This document shows positions 34,319-48,348 of a stretch of 64,000 nucleotides of DNA, piece after piece. This stretch comes from Adiantum capillus-veneris (Eukaryota; Streptophyta; Polypodiopsida; Polypodiales; Pteridaceae). The notes beneath the pieces were generated by a model. It made no database searches. It saw only the letters and a list, made by a program, of their open reading frames with translations, and had not been told where the DNA came from. The stretch covers positions 12,802,978-12,866,977 of the forward strand of contig CM043961.1 of the NCBI GenBank assembly GCA_014529385.2. Direction: 5' to 3'. Made by a program: the position numbers and the translations under genes. Within the stretch, counting starts at the first letter, position 1. Each line of letters begins with the position of its first letter.

Positions 34319-36064
34319 TCAGTCCACAAAGGCGAGTAAGCCCAAAGCTTTGCGGAAAGCTTCAAGCTTCTCATGAGACAATGCCTTTGTGAAAAGATCT
34401 GCAAGGTTGTCCTGTGTTGGCACATCAGCCAAGCTGATCTCTCCTGCTGAGAGCCTCTCCTTGACATAGTGGTAATGCACTTCAATGTGCTTTGTGCCAT
34501 CATGAAAAACTAGGTTCCTTGCAAATGCCAATGCGCTCGGATTGTCAGTGTAGATAGTGTTGGAAATGTACTTTCCAACACCAAAATCAGCCCCATAAGG
34601 CGTCTGAGCCATACACACTCAACTGTAGCTGTGAAGATTGCCTTGTACTCAGCCTCACAACTTGAAGTGGCCACAGTAGGTTGCTTCTTGCTCAACCATG
34701 ATATACATGAACTGCCAAGCATGAAACAAAAACCACTTGTGGACACTCGCGTGTCAAAACAACCAGCCCAATCTGAGTCCAAAAAAGCATGTAGTCTGGC
34801 GGAAATGATCCCCCTTGGGATAAAACAAGCCAAGATGTAAAGTGCCACTAAGGTAGCGAAAAATCCTCTTGACAGCCTGCCAATGCTTAGACCCTAGGCT
34901 ATGCATAAATCTGCTTACCTGTGAGACAGCAAGCTGAATATCTGGCCTCGTGTTGCATACATAAATGAGGCAGCCAACAGCAGTTTGATAAAGAGTGACA
35001 TCAATAGGATCGCCAGCATCATGTACACTCAACTTCAAACCTATTTCCATGGGAGTGGCAATAGGTCTGCAATCCTTAAGTCAGAACTTACATAGCAATG
35101 TCTCTATGTAACTTTTTTAACACAAGGCAATACCACCATCACACTGCTTAAACTATATACCCAAGGAATGATACAACAGCCCCAAATCTTTCATCTTGAA
35201 AGTAGCATTCAAATCAGCCTTAAATTCAGCAATATGTCTCTCATTTGGTCCAGTGATCAGCAAATCATCGACATAAAGAACCACAATGAGAAGTACATCA
35301 CCCTCACGCTTTACATACGATGTGCTTTTTGTTGGACTGTTACGAAAGCCTCGCTTGAACAAATGAGTGTCAACTTTCTTATACCAAGCACGAGGAGATT
35401 GCTTCAACCCATACAAATCCTTCTTACATCTGCACACTTTGTCCCCTTGTCCTTTTATGACAAAACCACAAGGTTGCGTTACATAAACTTTCTCAAATAT
35501 GTCACCATTCAAGAAAGCAGTAACAATGCCTGATTGATGTACATCCCAACGAAAATCAGCTGCCAATGCACATAGAAAACGCACAGTAGTCATACGACAA
35601 GTGGGAGCAAAAGTATCTTCATAATCTAAGCTTTTTTGTTGTGCATAACCCTTTGCAACAAGTCGAGCCTTATGGCAATCGATCTCACCATCCGGCTTGC
35701 GTTTCAACTTGTAAAGCCACTTGGTACCAATGGCCTTTTTCCTAGGAGGCAAACCACATAAAGTCCATGTGTCATTTTCTATAAGTGAATCATATTCTGA
35801 TTGCATGGCAGCCATCCAATTTTTTGAATTATGTGCTTCAACAAAAGACAGAGGCTCCTCAACATGTAAGCTACACACAGCTAAAGCATAACAATTTGAT
35901 GCATAAGATGCATGGTGAGAGCCTGAACGAGTACGACTAGACAAAGGTGCATCCAATTTATTGTCACGCTAAGTGTGCACCAGCCATTTTGGCATACCTC
36001 TAGCTTGCTCATTTTCAGCCCTTTCCTCATCAAGTACATCATGTACATCTGCATCAGTAATAGG
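34319..36064 (-). pseudogene. Copia-C RT and RNase H
   Basis: An open frame at 35153-35956 gives the RT core (YEDTFAPTCRMTTVRFLCA, DIVTAFLNGDI preceded by HQSG where copia-1 has HQSD, YVDDLLITG) and stops at the shared amber codon GI-stop-FKQ. RNase H follows in shifted frames (SSCEAEYKA, IYTDNPSALAFARN) and ends FVD at 34319. Confidence 0.88.
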
Positions 36065-38587
36065 CTAATCTGTAACATTTTCAGAAACCCCCATAGGTTG
36101 TACATTTGTCTCATTAGAACTTACATTCGTATTTCCACCACTGAAAAGAGGCAACAAAGTGTCATAAATGTCCTCTGAGCTTACGTTATTGTCTCTAGTA
36201 CATGACAGCAAGGGCTGAACAGAATCTTCCACAAACACTACATCCCGAGAAACCAGAATATGTTTTGTTTGCGGATGATACAACCTGTAACCTTTGCTTT
36301 CAGCACTATAACCAATAGAAATACATTTGACAGCCTTATCATCCAATTTTTTGTGCTGCACTGGTGGCACCAAAGCATATACCAAACAGCCAAAAACACG
36401 CATGTGCTCAATAGAAGGCTTTCTATCATGCCATGCTTCATATGGAGTAATAGACTGCAAAGCTTTCGTAGGACACCTGTTAAGTACATAAGTGGCACAC
36501 ATGATGGCCTCAAGCCAAAAAGAATGCGGCAAAGCTTGACTTTTGACCATATATCGTGCCATTTCCGTCAGTGACCTGTTTTTCCTCTCAGCAACACCAT
36601 TTTGCTGAGGTGTATAAGGCACTGTACATTGGTGTTTTATCCCACGACTAGCCAGAAATGCATTAAATTCATGAGACATATACTCCCCCCCTCGATCGGA
36701 ACGGAGGGTGCCCATAGTACATTTCGAGACATTTTCAGTCATAGCCAGAAATTGTTTGAAGCACATAAAAACTTCGAACTTCGCTTTAAGCGGAAATACC
36801 CATGTATGCCTGTAGTAATCATCAATGAAAGTCACGAAGTACAGGTAATTGCCCAAGGACGGAGTTTGCATGGGCCTACAAACATCACTATGCACAAGCT
36901 GCAACCTGCATGTGGCCCGAACTGAACCATCCTTTGGAAACTTAGAACGCTGCATCTTACCCAAAATACAGCCTTCACAAACATGTTTGACAGGTGCTTC
37001 AAAAGGCGGCAAAGAAGCAACCATATCAGATTTCTGCAAATGCAGCAAACTGGCAAAATTCAGATGACAAAAACGTGCATGCCAAAGTTTTGCATCTGAA
37101 ATAGCCCTTGAACCTGCAACAGCATTTGTAAAATTTTGTCCACACTTGTCATACAAAGTGAGCTTATACAACCCACGGCACAGAAGCCCAGATGCAACAA
37201 TTTCATCACCAAAACTGAGATCATGAACTGTACATCTGTCACCCACAAATTTGACTACAAGTCCAAGTCTAGCAAGTGTAGATACAGACAAGAGATTCTT
37301 CTTGATCCCAGGTACATAAAGTGCATCAACAAGTGTGAAGGAACTGCCATTAGCAGCAGTGAGCACAATCTTTCCAACTCCCTGAACTGGATTAGAGGCG
37401 TTGTTGGCACAAGTGACTGAATTCCCATGAGGGACAAACTCAAGAGAGGTAAACAATTCACGATGTGAGGTAATGTGCTTTGTAGCACCACTGTCAAAAT
37501 ACCACACATGTAAATCTGTAGCAACTGACAAGCATGCATCATAGACAACAAGATTGTAAGTGCAATCTGCGCTAAAAGCCCATTCTGCATCAACATCAGC
37601 AACACAGTCTCCTTTCACAGAAGACTCAACAATGGCTGCATTTGTAGTGGAACCAACATTTACAATGGAACCACCCTCTTTCTTCTTAGCCTCTTTGGTC
37701 TTCAACTTAGGACACGACTTGATCAAGTGATCATTGGCTTTACAATAATGGCAACGCATCTTATTTTTGCCCTTATCACGATAATTTCCAGACGAATTTC
37801 TACCAGCAGAAGCATTAGGAACAGAAGTTTTTCCACTCGTAGCAGAACCATAAGATGTGGCTGCATTACTGTTACCACCCTTTCTTTGAGAATTAATAAA
37901 AGCCTGTTCAACTGCACGTTGCCTAGTCCTGTTTTTTCTGGAAAGTGACTCTTGCAACAGCAATGTGCATAATGCATCAAACTTGACAACTTCTGGATTT
38001 CCTTGGGTCATCAGTCTCCAAGTACTAGCAAAAGTCTGGTAAGAATCTGGTAAGGCATCAAGAACAGTCTGCACAAGGGAACTGTGTGAAATGACTTCAC
38101 CTGCAGAAATAAGTTGCTCATTGATATCCTTGCCACCAGCAAGAAAAGTGTCCATATCATCTTCCTCATGCATAATCTTCGACTCCAGCTCTTTACGTAG
38201 CAAAGCAATTTTAGCCTCATTGCGGCTTGCATAAAGACCTGCTAGAATATCCCAAGCCTATTTTGCAAATTTTGCTGAATGGATGTGAGGAACAATGGTG
38301 CGCTTCACAGACAATGCAATCAATGCATGAGCCTGCGCATCCTTAACATCCCAACGAGCTTGTTTTGCCGTAGGCAAAACAACTCTAACAGCAGCAAGAT
38401 GTGCAACATCCTCAACATCGCCTACATCCTCAGAACCAGGACTTCATCAATGCCCTGCACAATATTCTAGAACGCCCTTTGACACAAGAACGTGTTGCAT
38501 CATATAAGCCCACAAAGGGTAATTGTCCCCATCCAACCTGTCCTTAGTAGCAAACATCTTGAACACATCTGTGTTGTTGTCAGCCAT
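36065..38587 (-). pseudogene. Copia-C gag, protease and integrase
   Basis: Start ATG 38587 (MADNNTDVFKMF). A frameshift after ~45 residues (near 38447-38460) separates the gag N-terminus, and a 712-residue frame then runs 38203-36065. Domains in order: gag, zinc knuckle (CHYCKANDHLIKSC), protease (WYFDSGATKH), integrase zinc region (CEGCILGKMQRSKFP), integrase core (FIDDYYRHTW, LRSDRGGEYMS, GVAERKN), ending SENVTD-stop. The integrase active residues D, D, E are visible. Confidence 0.9.
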
Positions 38588-38932
38588 GGTAAATGCTGCA
38601 CCTGATGTGAAAACTGCCCAAAAATAGGAGAAATGGAGCGGGAACAACACGTGCTATATAGCACACCGTAGAAGACTGTAAGGCACGTGTATGCAAAAAT
38701 CGGCACTAGCAGAAATTTTGCACAAAATGAAAAAATTGCATGTGCATACCTGCCTGTAGTGGAAACGGAGGCCGAAATGAGCCCGAATCAGAAATCTAAG
38801 TAGACTAAGCTCTGTGAGCTTTCCCGAAATATTTGTTGACCTGCGAACGCTCGCCAAACTTCACTGTAATCGGAGAAAGTGAGCAGACGTGCGCTGGAGT
38901 AGCTGGTGACTAAGCTCGGGAGGACGTAACCT

Positions 38933-38944
38933 GCTCTGATACCA
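38933..38944 (-). other. Copia-C primer-binding site (tRNA-iMet)
   Basis: Minus strand TGGTATCAGAGC two bases from the 5' LTR. Confidence 0.9.
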
Positions 38945-38946
38945 AT

Positions 38947-39173
38947 TGTTAGAATTAGGGTTGCAGAGAAACGTACACAGCTTGGAGAAGATGAAGGAAG
39001 CTCAAGGCACACAATAGAGAGTGTGTTACTTAGTGTGCAATGGAAAGATAGATAGCCCTAGAGTGATGGGCGTATATACAATGCTCGGGGGGGAAAACCT
39101 CCTAAAGAGGGAAAAAATGCCCCGATGGTCCTAGTGTGTTTACACACATCACTACCACATGTATATGGTAACA
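38947..39173 (-). repeat. Copia-C 5' LTR
   Basis: TGTTAGAATTAGG...GGTAACA, 227 bp, followed by CCATC. The fourth base after TGTT differs from every other LTR of the family in the window. Confidence 0.93.
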
Positions 39174-39178
39174 CCATC

Positions 39179-40445
39179 AAGTCTGCCCATCGAGTTTTAC
39201 TACCTCTCAAATCTAAGTACGAAAGTAATTCAAGGTGTGATGATTTGTGTATAAACATTGCACCATAAAGTTAATGGCACCAAATCTTAAATGCGTGAAT
39301 TATATCATACAACTCTAACTCATGTACATACCACTTTAATTGTGGAGATGAAAGCTTCTTGCTTGCAAAAGCTATTGGCCTTCCATCTTGACTTAGTACC
39401 GCACCAACAGTGATACCATAAGCATCCGTATGTAGATTGAACGGCTTTTTTGGATCTACAACCTTAAGCAATGGAGCTAAAGGTACTGCTTGCTTCAACT
39501 ATTCAAAACCTTCTTGTTGCTTACTAGTCCATTGATAAGGGACTTTATCTTGCAACAAATCAGTCATAGGAGCTGATATGAATGAATATAATTTTATAAA
39601 CTTATGAGAAAACCCTTAAGGGACCAAGAAATAATCGCAAGACTATTATATTTTGTGGCACTAGCCACACCAAAATCAATGCTACCTTCTTGGATCCATA
39701 TGATATGGCCCAAATAATCAATCTCAGCCATACATAGAACAATCTTATCCACATTAGCATACAAACGTGTCTCTAATCTCAAAGCTTGAAAGACTGCATA
39801 CAATTTTGGTTCATGTTCTTGAAAATTCCTACTATAATCAAGGAAATTCCTACTATAATCCAAGGACAAGGTCTATAAAATCAACCACAAAACAGACCAT
39901 AAATGGCCTATATACACATTAATAAGACCAAAAAGAATGGCTAAATACTCTTAATGACCAAACTTGGTCCTACAACTATCTTATATACATCCCTTTCTCT
40001 TACCCTAATCTCATGGTAACCACTCTTTAAATCTATCTTACTAAAGATAATGGCTCCATATAGGGTATCTAAGAGATCGTATATCCTAGGTATAGGATAT
40101 GTGTGCATTATAGTAATTTTATTTAAAGCCCTATAATCAATACACATTTTGAATGATCCATCTTTCTTTTTTACGAGCAAAATGGGTGATGCAAATGGAC
40201 AAAAAAACTGGGTCAGAAGAAGCCCTTCTCCAAGTACTCATCTGGAGATGCTCCTGACACCAGCTCAATCTTGTGCTCCACATTCTTGTATGGAGGCAAA
40301 CCAGAACATACGTCAGACTTAAACACATCAAAAAATGCTGCTCATTTCTTGTCAGCAAGAGCTTGAGTAGAAGTGATACTACCTTCACTTTGTGAAGTGT
40401 CCACCTTAGGAGGTGCACATATTTGAAATATAACACAAATAAATA
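39179..40445 (-). pseudogene. Element I reverse transcriptase and RNase H
   Basis: On the minus strand: end of the protease-RT linker (NVEHKIELVSGA), RT palm start PILLVKKKDGSFKMCIDYRA, FSKIDLKSGYHEIRVRE, the thumb/connection region with YLGHIIW, and RNase H (PFNLHTDAYGITVGAVLSQ, FASKKLSS). The F/Y-x-DD segment is in a deleted or degenerate stretch near 39870-39940. Multiple stops. Gag and protease are not present; the homology ends near 40445, so the element is truncated. Confidence 0.82.
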
Positions 40446-40550
40446 TACTTACACTCTGTCTTGAGTAATTAAAAGTTTCATGAGTCTCTCGTGAGAAGGG
40501 GATGCACTTTTACCAGAATGGGTAATAAAATAAGGTATCTATCAATTTAA

Positions 40551-40939
40551 AACAAGTGAAAGGGTCACGATGGCTTTCTAAAACAATAAGAAAGTGATTA
40601 AATCATTAGGTTGAGTTTAATAGGAATCACTATCGGGGAAAGGATTTTGCCTTAGCTTTCCTTGAGCCGGTTGAAAATCGAGACTAGCCAATTGCAAACC
40701 ATGGTAAAGGGAAGAAAAACTAGTGAAATATGTGAGAAAAAAGTTCAAAATTTTTTGCTAGTATTTTCAGTTGCTTCTTTGTGAGGAGGAAACTTGGTCG
40801 ACGGTCTCTTAATAAAAAAAGACTTTCCCAAACACCAACTGAAATTAAGCTATAGAATGCAAAAAAAGTCAAGCCATGTGAGACTTTGAAATGAAAGATG
40901 AAATAAAAAGAACTCATTAATATATATGTGTATATGTAA

Positions 40940-40971
<32 letters not shown>

Positions 40972-41230
40972 ATGTATATATATGTGTATGTATGTATGTA
41001 TGTATAGAATTTACTAGAATTATGCAAGGTAAAGCGTCACTTTAGCATTCTAAAACATGTCAGGATGTGAAATAAAAGGTGAAATAAAAAGATCCATTTA
41101 ATATTTTAAAACCAAAATAACATTTAAAGTAAGGCTCAATCATCAGTGTAAACATTGAAAGTATGCTTAACTCAACTCTCCTCTAATGCTTCTTTTAGAA
41201 AGCCCAAAACACATTGAGATACCCATCTTA
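40551..41230 (+). repeat. Inverted-repeat element, left arm with microsatellite
   Basis: Single-copy arm of about 680 bp. It holds a mixed AT/GT/GTAT microsatellite at about 40920-41006, placed next to GAATTTACTAGAATTATGC, exactly where the right-arm copies also carry microsatellites. The 105 bp between element I and this arm (40446-40550) contain nothing recognisable. Confidence 0.7.
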
Positions 41231-44090
41231 TTTAGAAAACACGACACCATATATCATTGAAATTAAGAAAGTAGAATGTAAAATAGGATTCTAGTCTGGT
41301 CTTCGCATGTCTCCAAAACTCTAATGGAAACTATTTTGATATACACAAAGGCTTGTTCATACAAATTCTATTAATATTGTTCAACAAGCACACAATTTTC
41401 TTATATTCTTCATCAAACATGTCTCTACGTTACAACAATCGACATGTGACTTTTATGATATTTTGTCATTCGAAGTGCCAAAGGGAAACATGACCTTCCA
41501 CAAGGAAGGGTAGCATTTACTAATTACTTCTTTTGAAAGAATAGGGAGCCCTTCAAATCTGACCATTGCTAGTGCTCCATCTTCATTCCAACATGGTATC
41601 ACACGGACGGTGGTAGTACCCCTTGCCTTGCATCCAAAGGACGATCTTTATAATTTTGACCCACTATGCATGTTCAATATGCAATCCACTAGCGGTTTAC
41701 ACCTAAGGTTGAAACCATTAATTATAATATCTTTCCACCTTCCACAAACAATCACGAGATTCTAAGGCAAAGGCGGGTGCAACCTTGTCCAACTGCCATG
41801 ACTCAAAAGGATGGCAAAAGATAAGACAATGTTGAATTGCTATCAAATGATTTGAGTGTTCATTTATGGGCATTGGGGCCCGTATTTTTGTTATCTCTTG
41901 GATGGCTACTACGTGGATGGTACCCTTCATGAGGCTACCTCAAGCAACCATTATTATCTTTGCACATACTCTCGAGTCCCGACCACCACTTCATGATGAT
42001 GCACTCTTGGAAGCTGGATGTCTTTGCATGTTCTCCCAAAACAACCTCAAATAACCTTGGAATCAAAACAATTAAGTTCCACTCGTTGCTCTAGACAAAG
42101 CCAACTTTGAGAATGTATGCTAGTAAAACGGTTTGAGTCATTCCAAGGCCTATTAATGCTTCTGTTCAAGAGGTTCATGTATAGTGGCTTGACATCTTAA
42201 ACAACAGCCTTTCATATGGCCTCCCGATGGGTATCGGCCAATGTAGGATACTTAAACATCTTAACATTTCCTTAATCTTATTTATAGCAACTTTTGAAGC
42301 CTTCTCATTTCATTATCTACCTTGAACTTTATAACTGCCATAATTGGTGGTTATTGGTTTCTCTAAAAAAATTACAACAGGCCTAATTCCCACATCCCTC
42401 TTGTCAAAGCTTGCACCATGTCAACACCTACTTGAACTCCTTCATTGGAAATATTCCCACCATTCTCAACCAACTAATAAGTCAAGAGGCGCAATGTACT
42501 CAATTATATGTTGCCTTGCTACCCCATGAACCTACAAAGGACACATGCAACCCTACAAATCATTGCCTGATTGTTAGTTTTCGTCTTACAACCCCCTTGG
42601 ACTTGATCAACCCAAACAATAAAGTGGAAACATTCCTCGTGGGTTTAATTCGTTTTCAACCCTTACATTGGGCAACAATTCTTTTCCCAACCAAATGGGC
42701 ACATGATGGTCCCCCCACCACAAACAAGCAATGCAAACCTCTACAAGATGTAAACATGCATCCAACCTTCATGAATTAGGGAAAAGGTGGCTCACGAAAG
42801 CTACTGCCTTTGCAAATAAGGCCAACACCATTGTTGCAACATTGCTTGTTGCCGTTGATTGATGGATTCTGGCCAATCTTGGTGGCTACCCTCATGCCTC
42901 TTGAAACAACTCAAGATGGTTCCCCACCAAATAGACAACCCTTTTGAGGAGAACGTGACGGCAAAACCCTTCCATTTACTTTTAGATATCCCACAAAGAA
43001 ATCCTCTAAGGGGAAGGTGATGCCATGCTGGCCTCATTAAACAACTCACTCTTTTGAGATTTGATGTTAGTGGATTTAGCATCATTCATCAATCCTATAT
43101 GATGTTGACCTTGGCAATGAAGTTCGCATTGAGGGGTGTCAAAAGTCCAACATGACATAATCGCAATTTACTTGCAGGAAGCATTCATAATGTCCACAAG
43201 TTTTCATGTGATTGTCCATCAACCTCTCATTAGTATGTAGTAACGATTTTGGACGCATTTGTTTAGAGGGAATGTAGTGAGATGTTGAAGGCAAGTTAGC
43301 AAATGAAAAGTTAATAAAGTGAAAAGAGAAGGGGGGTCCATGTGGCAAGCGACAGTGGTTCCGTGATAGAAGGACACACAATCAGGTGGTGCACACAATA
43401 TTGAGGGGACAAAACATTTTTTTACATACGCTGAAGCTTGTAGGGATGGCAAGTATAGCACTCGTGTTGTCTTGGCTCAAGGCGGAATGCTTTGTGTGAA
43501 GTTACAGGTTGGGGGTTATATTTTGCCGTGTTCGCTTGGATCTTGAGAAAGATCGAAAGCAGCTACGTAAGTCAAGGTGGAATCTATGGAAATACCTAGG
43601 AATTGCACACTAAGGCCTTGTGCATCCAATAAAGCACAAGTCCTCGCTCTCTCTCCCTCAACATTGCAACTAGTCTTGCTTGGTGGGCCTTTGCCGTACA
43701 TAATCTAATAGATTTTCAAGTTCAGTTGGTTACTCGATTAGTTTAATGGTTGTGATTGTTATCGTCTTGGGTTTTGTTGTGAAACACAAGAAAATGAGTA
43801 GAACCAATTGATATGCACCAATAATAGCTCAGCTTGGGACTCGATGAGCATTGGAAAGAAGCAAGTTGTGTCCCAAAGTGCTCCCCTATACAACAAAGGT
43901 CTACTAAAGAGGGTAATTGAATTGAGCAAAAGGGTTGCAACTCAACCTACTCCTTAACCTACTTTGGTAGTTGTTTGTTGCAGATTGCATTATTCAACCT
44001 AGTAATATTGATCATTTAGTCGCTAGATCGTGGACCCGTCTTATTCTCAATCAAGCGTAGTCAATTTTCCTTTATTTCTTGTAGAACATG

Positions 44091-44133
<43 letters not shown>

Positions 44134-45735
44134 CCACATGTTGTCACAATCAGAGGAAGCAAGGAGTCTCACCTATTGGTCACACATTTGAGGAGGAAAA
44201 AGTTGGGATAAAGGGTCGTCCTCGTGCTACATAATGGTTATGCAGAGGAAAATGTTGGCTTGCAATATATAAAATGCATTGCCAAACAAGGACATACGTA
44301 GATTCACATCAACAACTTGGGAATAAAGTAAACATGTAGAGAGTGCATTGAGTACTACAATACATAAGTTGAATTCTGGGAGAAAAAAAATGTGTGTCTA
44401 TTTTATATATAGACTCAATGTGTAGAGTGCATTGAGTACTGCAATACATAAGTTGAATTACCAAAGTGTGAGAAAAGAAGTGCATGTCTATTTGAATGAG
44501 CGAGATTGAGCACGCACTACTGAGGAAAAAACATGTGGCTAAACTAAACTAAAAAACAAAACTAGAAAGCATCAACACATTAAAAAATGAATTGCACTAC
44601 CGACCTAGTAATCGTGTATGGGTGTCATCCAATTGTGCAAGCTGGAGGACAATGTTTGAATCAAGCTACATAAAATCAATATGAAAGTTAAACATTTTGT
44701 CTTGTGGTTAGGCGCAAAGTGAGAATATTAAATATACAATGCACGTCATGCAGAAGTGCGACACAAAAGTATGGTGGAGAGTTGGCACTGTGGTCTCTCC
44801 AAAAATTATAAAAAATGGAAGCCATGCTCTGTCCCGTAGCATTTATGTGTTGCACCAAGGAAACATATAGGCATGGGACATTGGATGAAAATAATGGATC
44901 TTGCCGTTTTGTTGAGCTGGAGTCGTGATTGTGCAATCGAAACGTCCACTGTTGTGAATATATGTCCTGTCTGTCAGAAACAAAACACCCGTTAAGACAA
45001 ATACAAAAGATGCAGGATATAGCTCAAAGTTAAAGAGAGATAAAAAAAATTTACGTTCTTTTGTCTCCTCATCCAATTTTTTTTTCTCTACTCGCCACTC
45101 TAAAAAAAAAACGTTGCACCTCAACGTTCTCTTCCTTCTTAATAGCTCTGCATGTCGCCCTCTAAGAGCCGCTGGTCCATTTTTGCCAGCTTCCAAGCTC
45201 GGTGCTCTCTTGCGCTCTGCTCGTTGCTTTGCAAACGCCAAGGCTCTTTGACTCTCTTTCTTCTGTGCTCGAGCTCATCTCATCTTCCAAGAGCTTGCCT
45301 CTCTCCCAAAATGCTGCTCACTCGTCACCCTTCTCTTCTTTTGCACATCGACCTCCTTCTCTTGTCATTGTTGTCAACCTTTTGCAACTCGTCTCTCTCT
45401 ATAAGAGCGACCCGTGCTCTCTTTGCTGCTCATAGTTGTTTTATAGATTTCCCTTGATATCACCCAATCCTTAGTCTTTGGGTTATGACCCCTAAATATG
45501 GCCATCCCAGCCATCTTTTACTATCATTGCTGTTGAGGCCGCCCTCCACGTGTTGCTCGTGCTCTCGTATACTTTGGCTTTTTGTTAGTTCTTTTACTGC
45601 AAGTAGACCTTGCTTTCCCACACCCTGTCGACTTCTTCCACCTCTGCAATGCCGTTCGTCGGTGCTTTGTGCCATTTTTGATGTTGCGACTCACTTTTCT
45701 TATTATTTTCTCTATAAGCCGCTTCCTTTTTTTTT
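41231..45735. other. Interior of the inverted-repeat element, no gene recognised
   Basis: No frame over about 130 codons and no domain motif that I recognise on either strand. Local features are an AT/GA microsatellite at 44091-44132 and an ~84-bp direct duplication (GAGTGCATTGAGTACTACAA near 44341, again near 44425). The stretch 41500-43100 has several medium frames on both strands that may be remnants of captured gene sequence, but I cannot assign them. Confidence 0.4.
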
Positions 45736-47104
<1,369 letters not shown>

Positions 47105-47249
47105 GGCACTGCCGGTAAGGCAGGGCTTATGGGAAGGAATTTTTCTACCATGGCCATAACAGCTTTGGCCAATCAAGATTTGCCGATGTGGAGGACATGC
47201 ATGCAATTGCTATTTTTACTGGGTCTAGAGGGTAGATTGTGAATTTTTA

Positions 47250-48331
47250 ACGAAAGTACGTATTTGTGTGTCACACCGGGTACGCTCTACTACTGAGGAT
47301 GGCAGGGGACTCATCCACAGCCTCACGATACCAGCTGTGGTCGGATCCCATCCCCAAATTTTGATCGGAGAAGCCTTGATGCAGTACCAAAGATGACTCC
47401 TCCAGAGAGAAGGCCTAACTCTGTTGACACAAAATGCCTGCGACTCATAATGTAGTTAGCTCACCGAGATCTGCAACAAAAGGCTTGTTGTGCAAAGTTT
47501 GTCTTCATCCATTAAATTAGATACCTCGATTTCTTCCTTGTCCAATGGCAATACAGCAAAGCAGCAAAACCTCAAAGGTATTTCTGTCTATTGCAATTGA
47601 TTGCCATCCCTCTTATTATAGTCATCAAACCTTATCCTTTGGAGGACTAGTCATTACATTCTCACTTTCAGTATATGGCAACCTTAGCAATATGCTATTA
47701 ACTTTTTTTCATGGTGAAAATTGAGGCTTCAGTTGCTTGATTGCACTATATGGTATCGTGAATGTTTGTAAGGCTATAATGTATTTTTTCTTGGTGTGGT
47801 TATTTTCACAGGATGTATGCCTTTTCTTTTTTTGCATGCTTTTTGTTTGTCTCTTTCTTTTCATGTTCTTCATGGTAGTGCAACATCTTTGCAAATACTG
47901 TATTAATAAAGAAGGCATTTTTTGTTTGCAGGAAATATATCTAGTGATAGTCAGGAAGCCCGTACTGTAGCCACTCAGGAGACTATCAAGGCATGGAATT
48001 CTAGTACAAAATTAATAGAAGGCAAATCAACTCCAACGAGAAAGAGTTCCCCCTGTGACGGTCTCTTCAAGTGACTGAGCAAACAGAGAATTTTGAACCC
48101 TTGTTTAATGGTCATTCTGTCAGACTTGACATGCGAAGATGGTATGATGTGGGAAATGGCAAGCCCATATTGACCAAAAGCATGGATTTCAGTTTTGGCA
48201 AGGAAAGCTCCTTAAGAAAAGCTACAACATCTTTAGTAGAAAGACGTTCATCAAGAGCTGACAAAGTTGCATCAAATAGTCACTTATTCTCACCTTTAGC
48301 GAATGAAGAACCGAATGGATTTTGTGGATGA
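47250..48331 (+). pseudogene. Plant gene fragment with intron, possibly QWRF/AUG8-like (tentative)
   Basis: A likely exon at 47290-47430 reads SPNFDRRSLDAVPKMTPPER-type sequence. After an AT/T-rich stretch, TTTTTTGTTTGCAG at about 47918-47931 looks like a 3' splice site, followed by an exon to 48331. The exon has SSDSQEARTVATQETIKAW, a KSTPTRK motif, one apparent frameshift near 48056-48075, then TENFEPLFNGHSVRLDMRRW and SMDFSFGKESS. S/P/R-rich sequence with R-L-D..R-W followed by S-M-D recalls QWRF-motif proteins (AUGMIN8/SCO3), from memory only. It is cut at 48348 by a gypsy LTR, so it is incomplete. Confidence 0.35.
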
Positions 48332-48348
48332 TGACAATGCAAACACAG

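Larger units (their letters stand above)
34018..39173 (-). mobile_element. Copia-C: 5.16-kb Ty1/copia element; donor of the copia-1 insertion
   Basis: Two LTRs (226 and 227 bp, about 4% different by hand), TSD CCATC, iMet primer site and full gag-pol layout. It has a 712-residue open stretch covering most of gag, protease and integrase, so it is the least frameshifted copy there. It carries amber codons after SENVTD, before RDNK and at GI-stop-FKQ in RT. Its left 2960 bp plus 326 bp of the flanking element I recur almost unchanged at 4911-8196. Confidence 0.93.

Noticed and set aside
42801-43461. Minus-strand frames of 80-94 residues as host exons
   Set aside because: No domain, no splice signals that link them, and similar-length frames occur on the other strand.
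45152-45457. Leucine/serine-rich 101-residue frame as a secreted protein
   Set aside because: No start context or homologue recognised, overlapping frames are equally long, and it lies beside the inverted-repeat arm.
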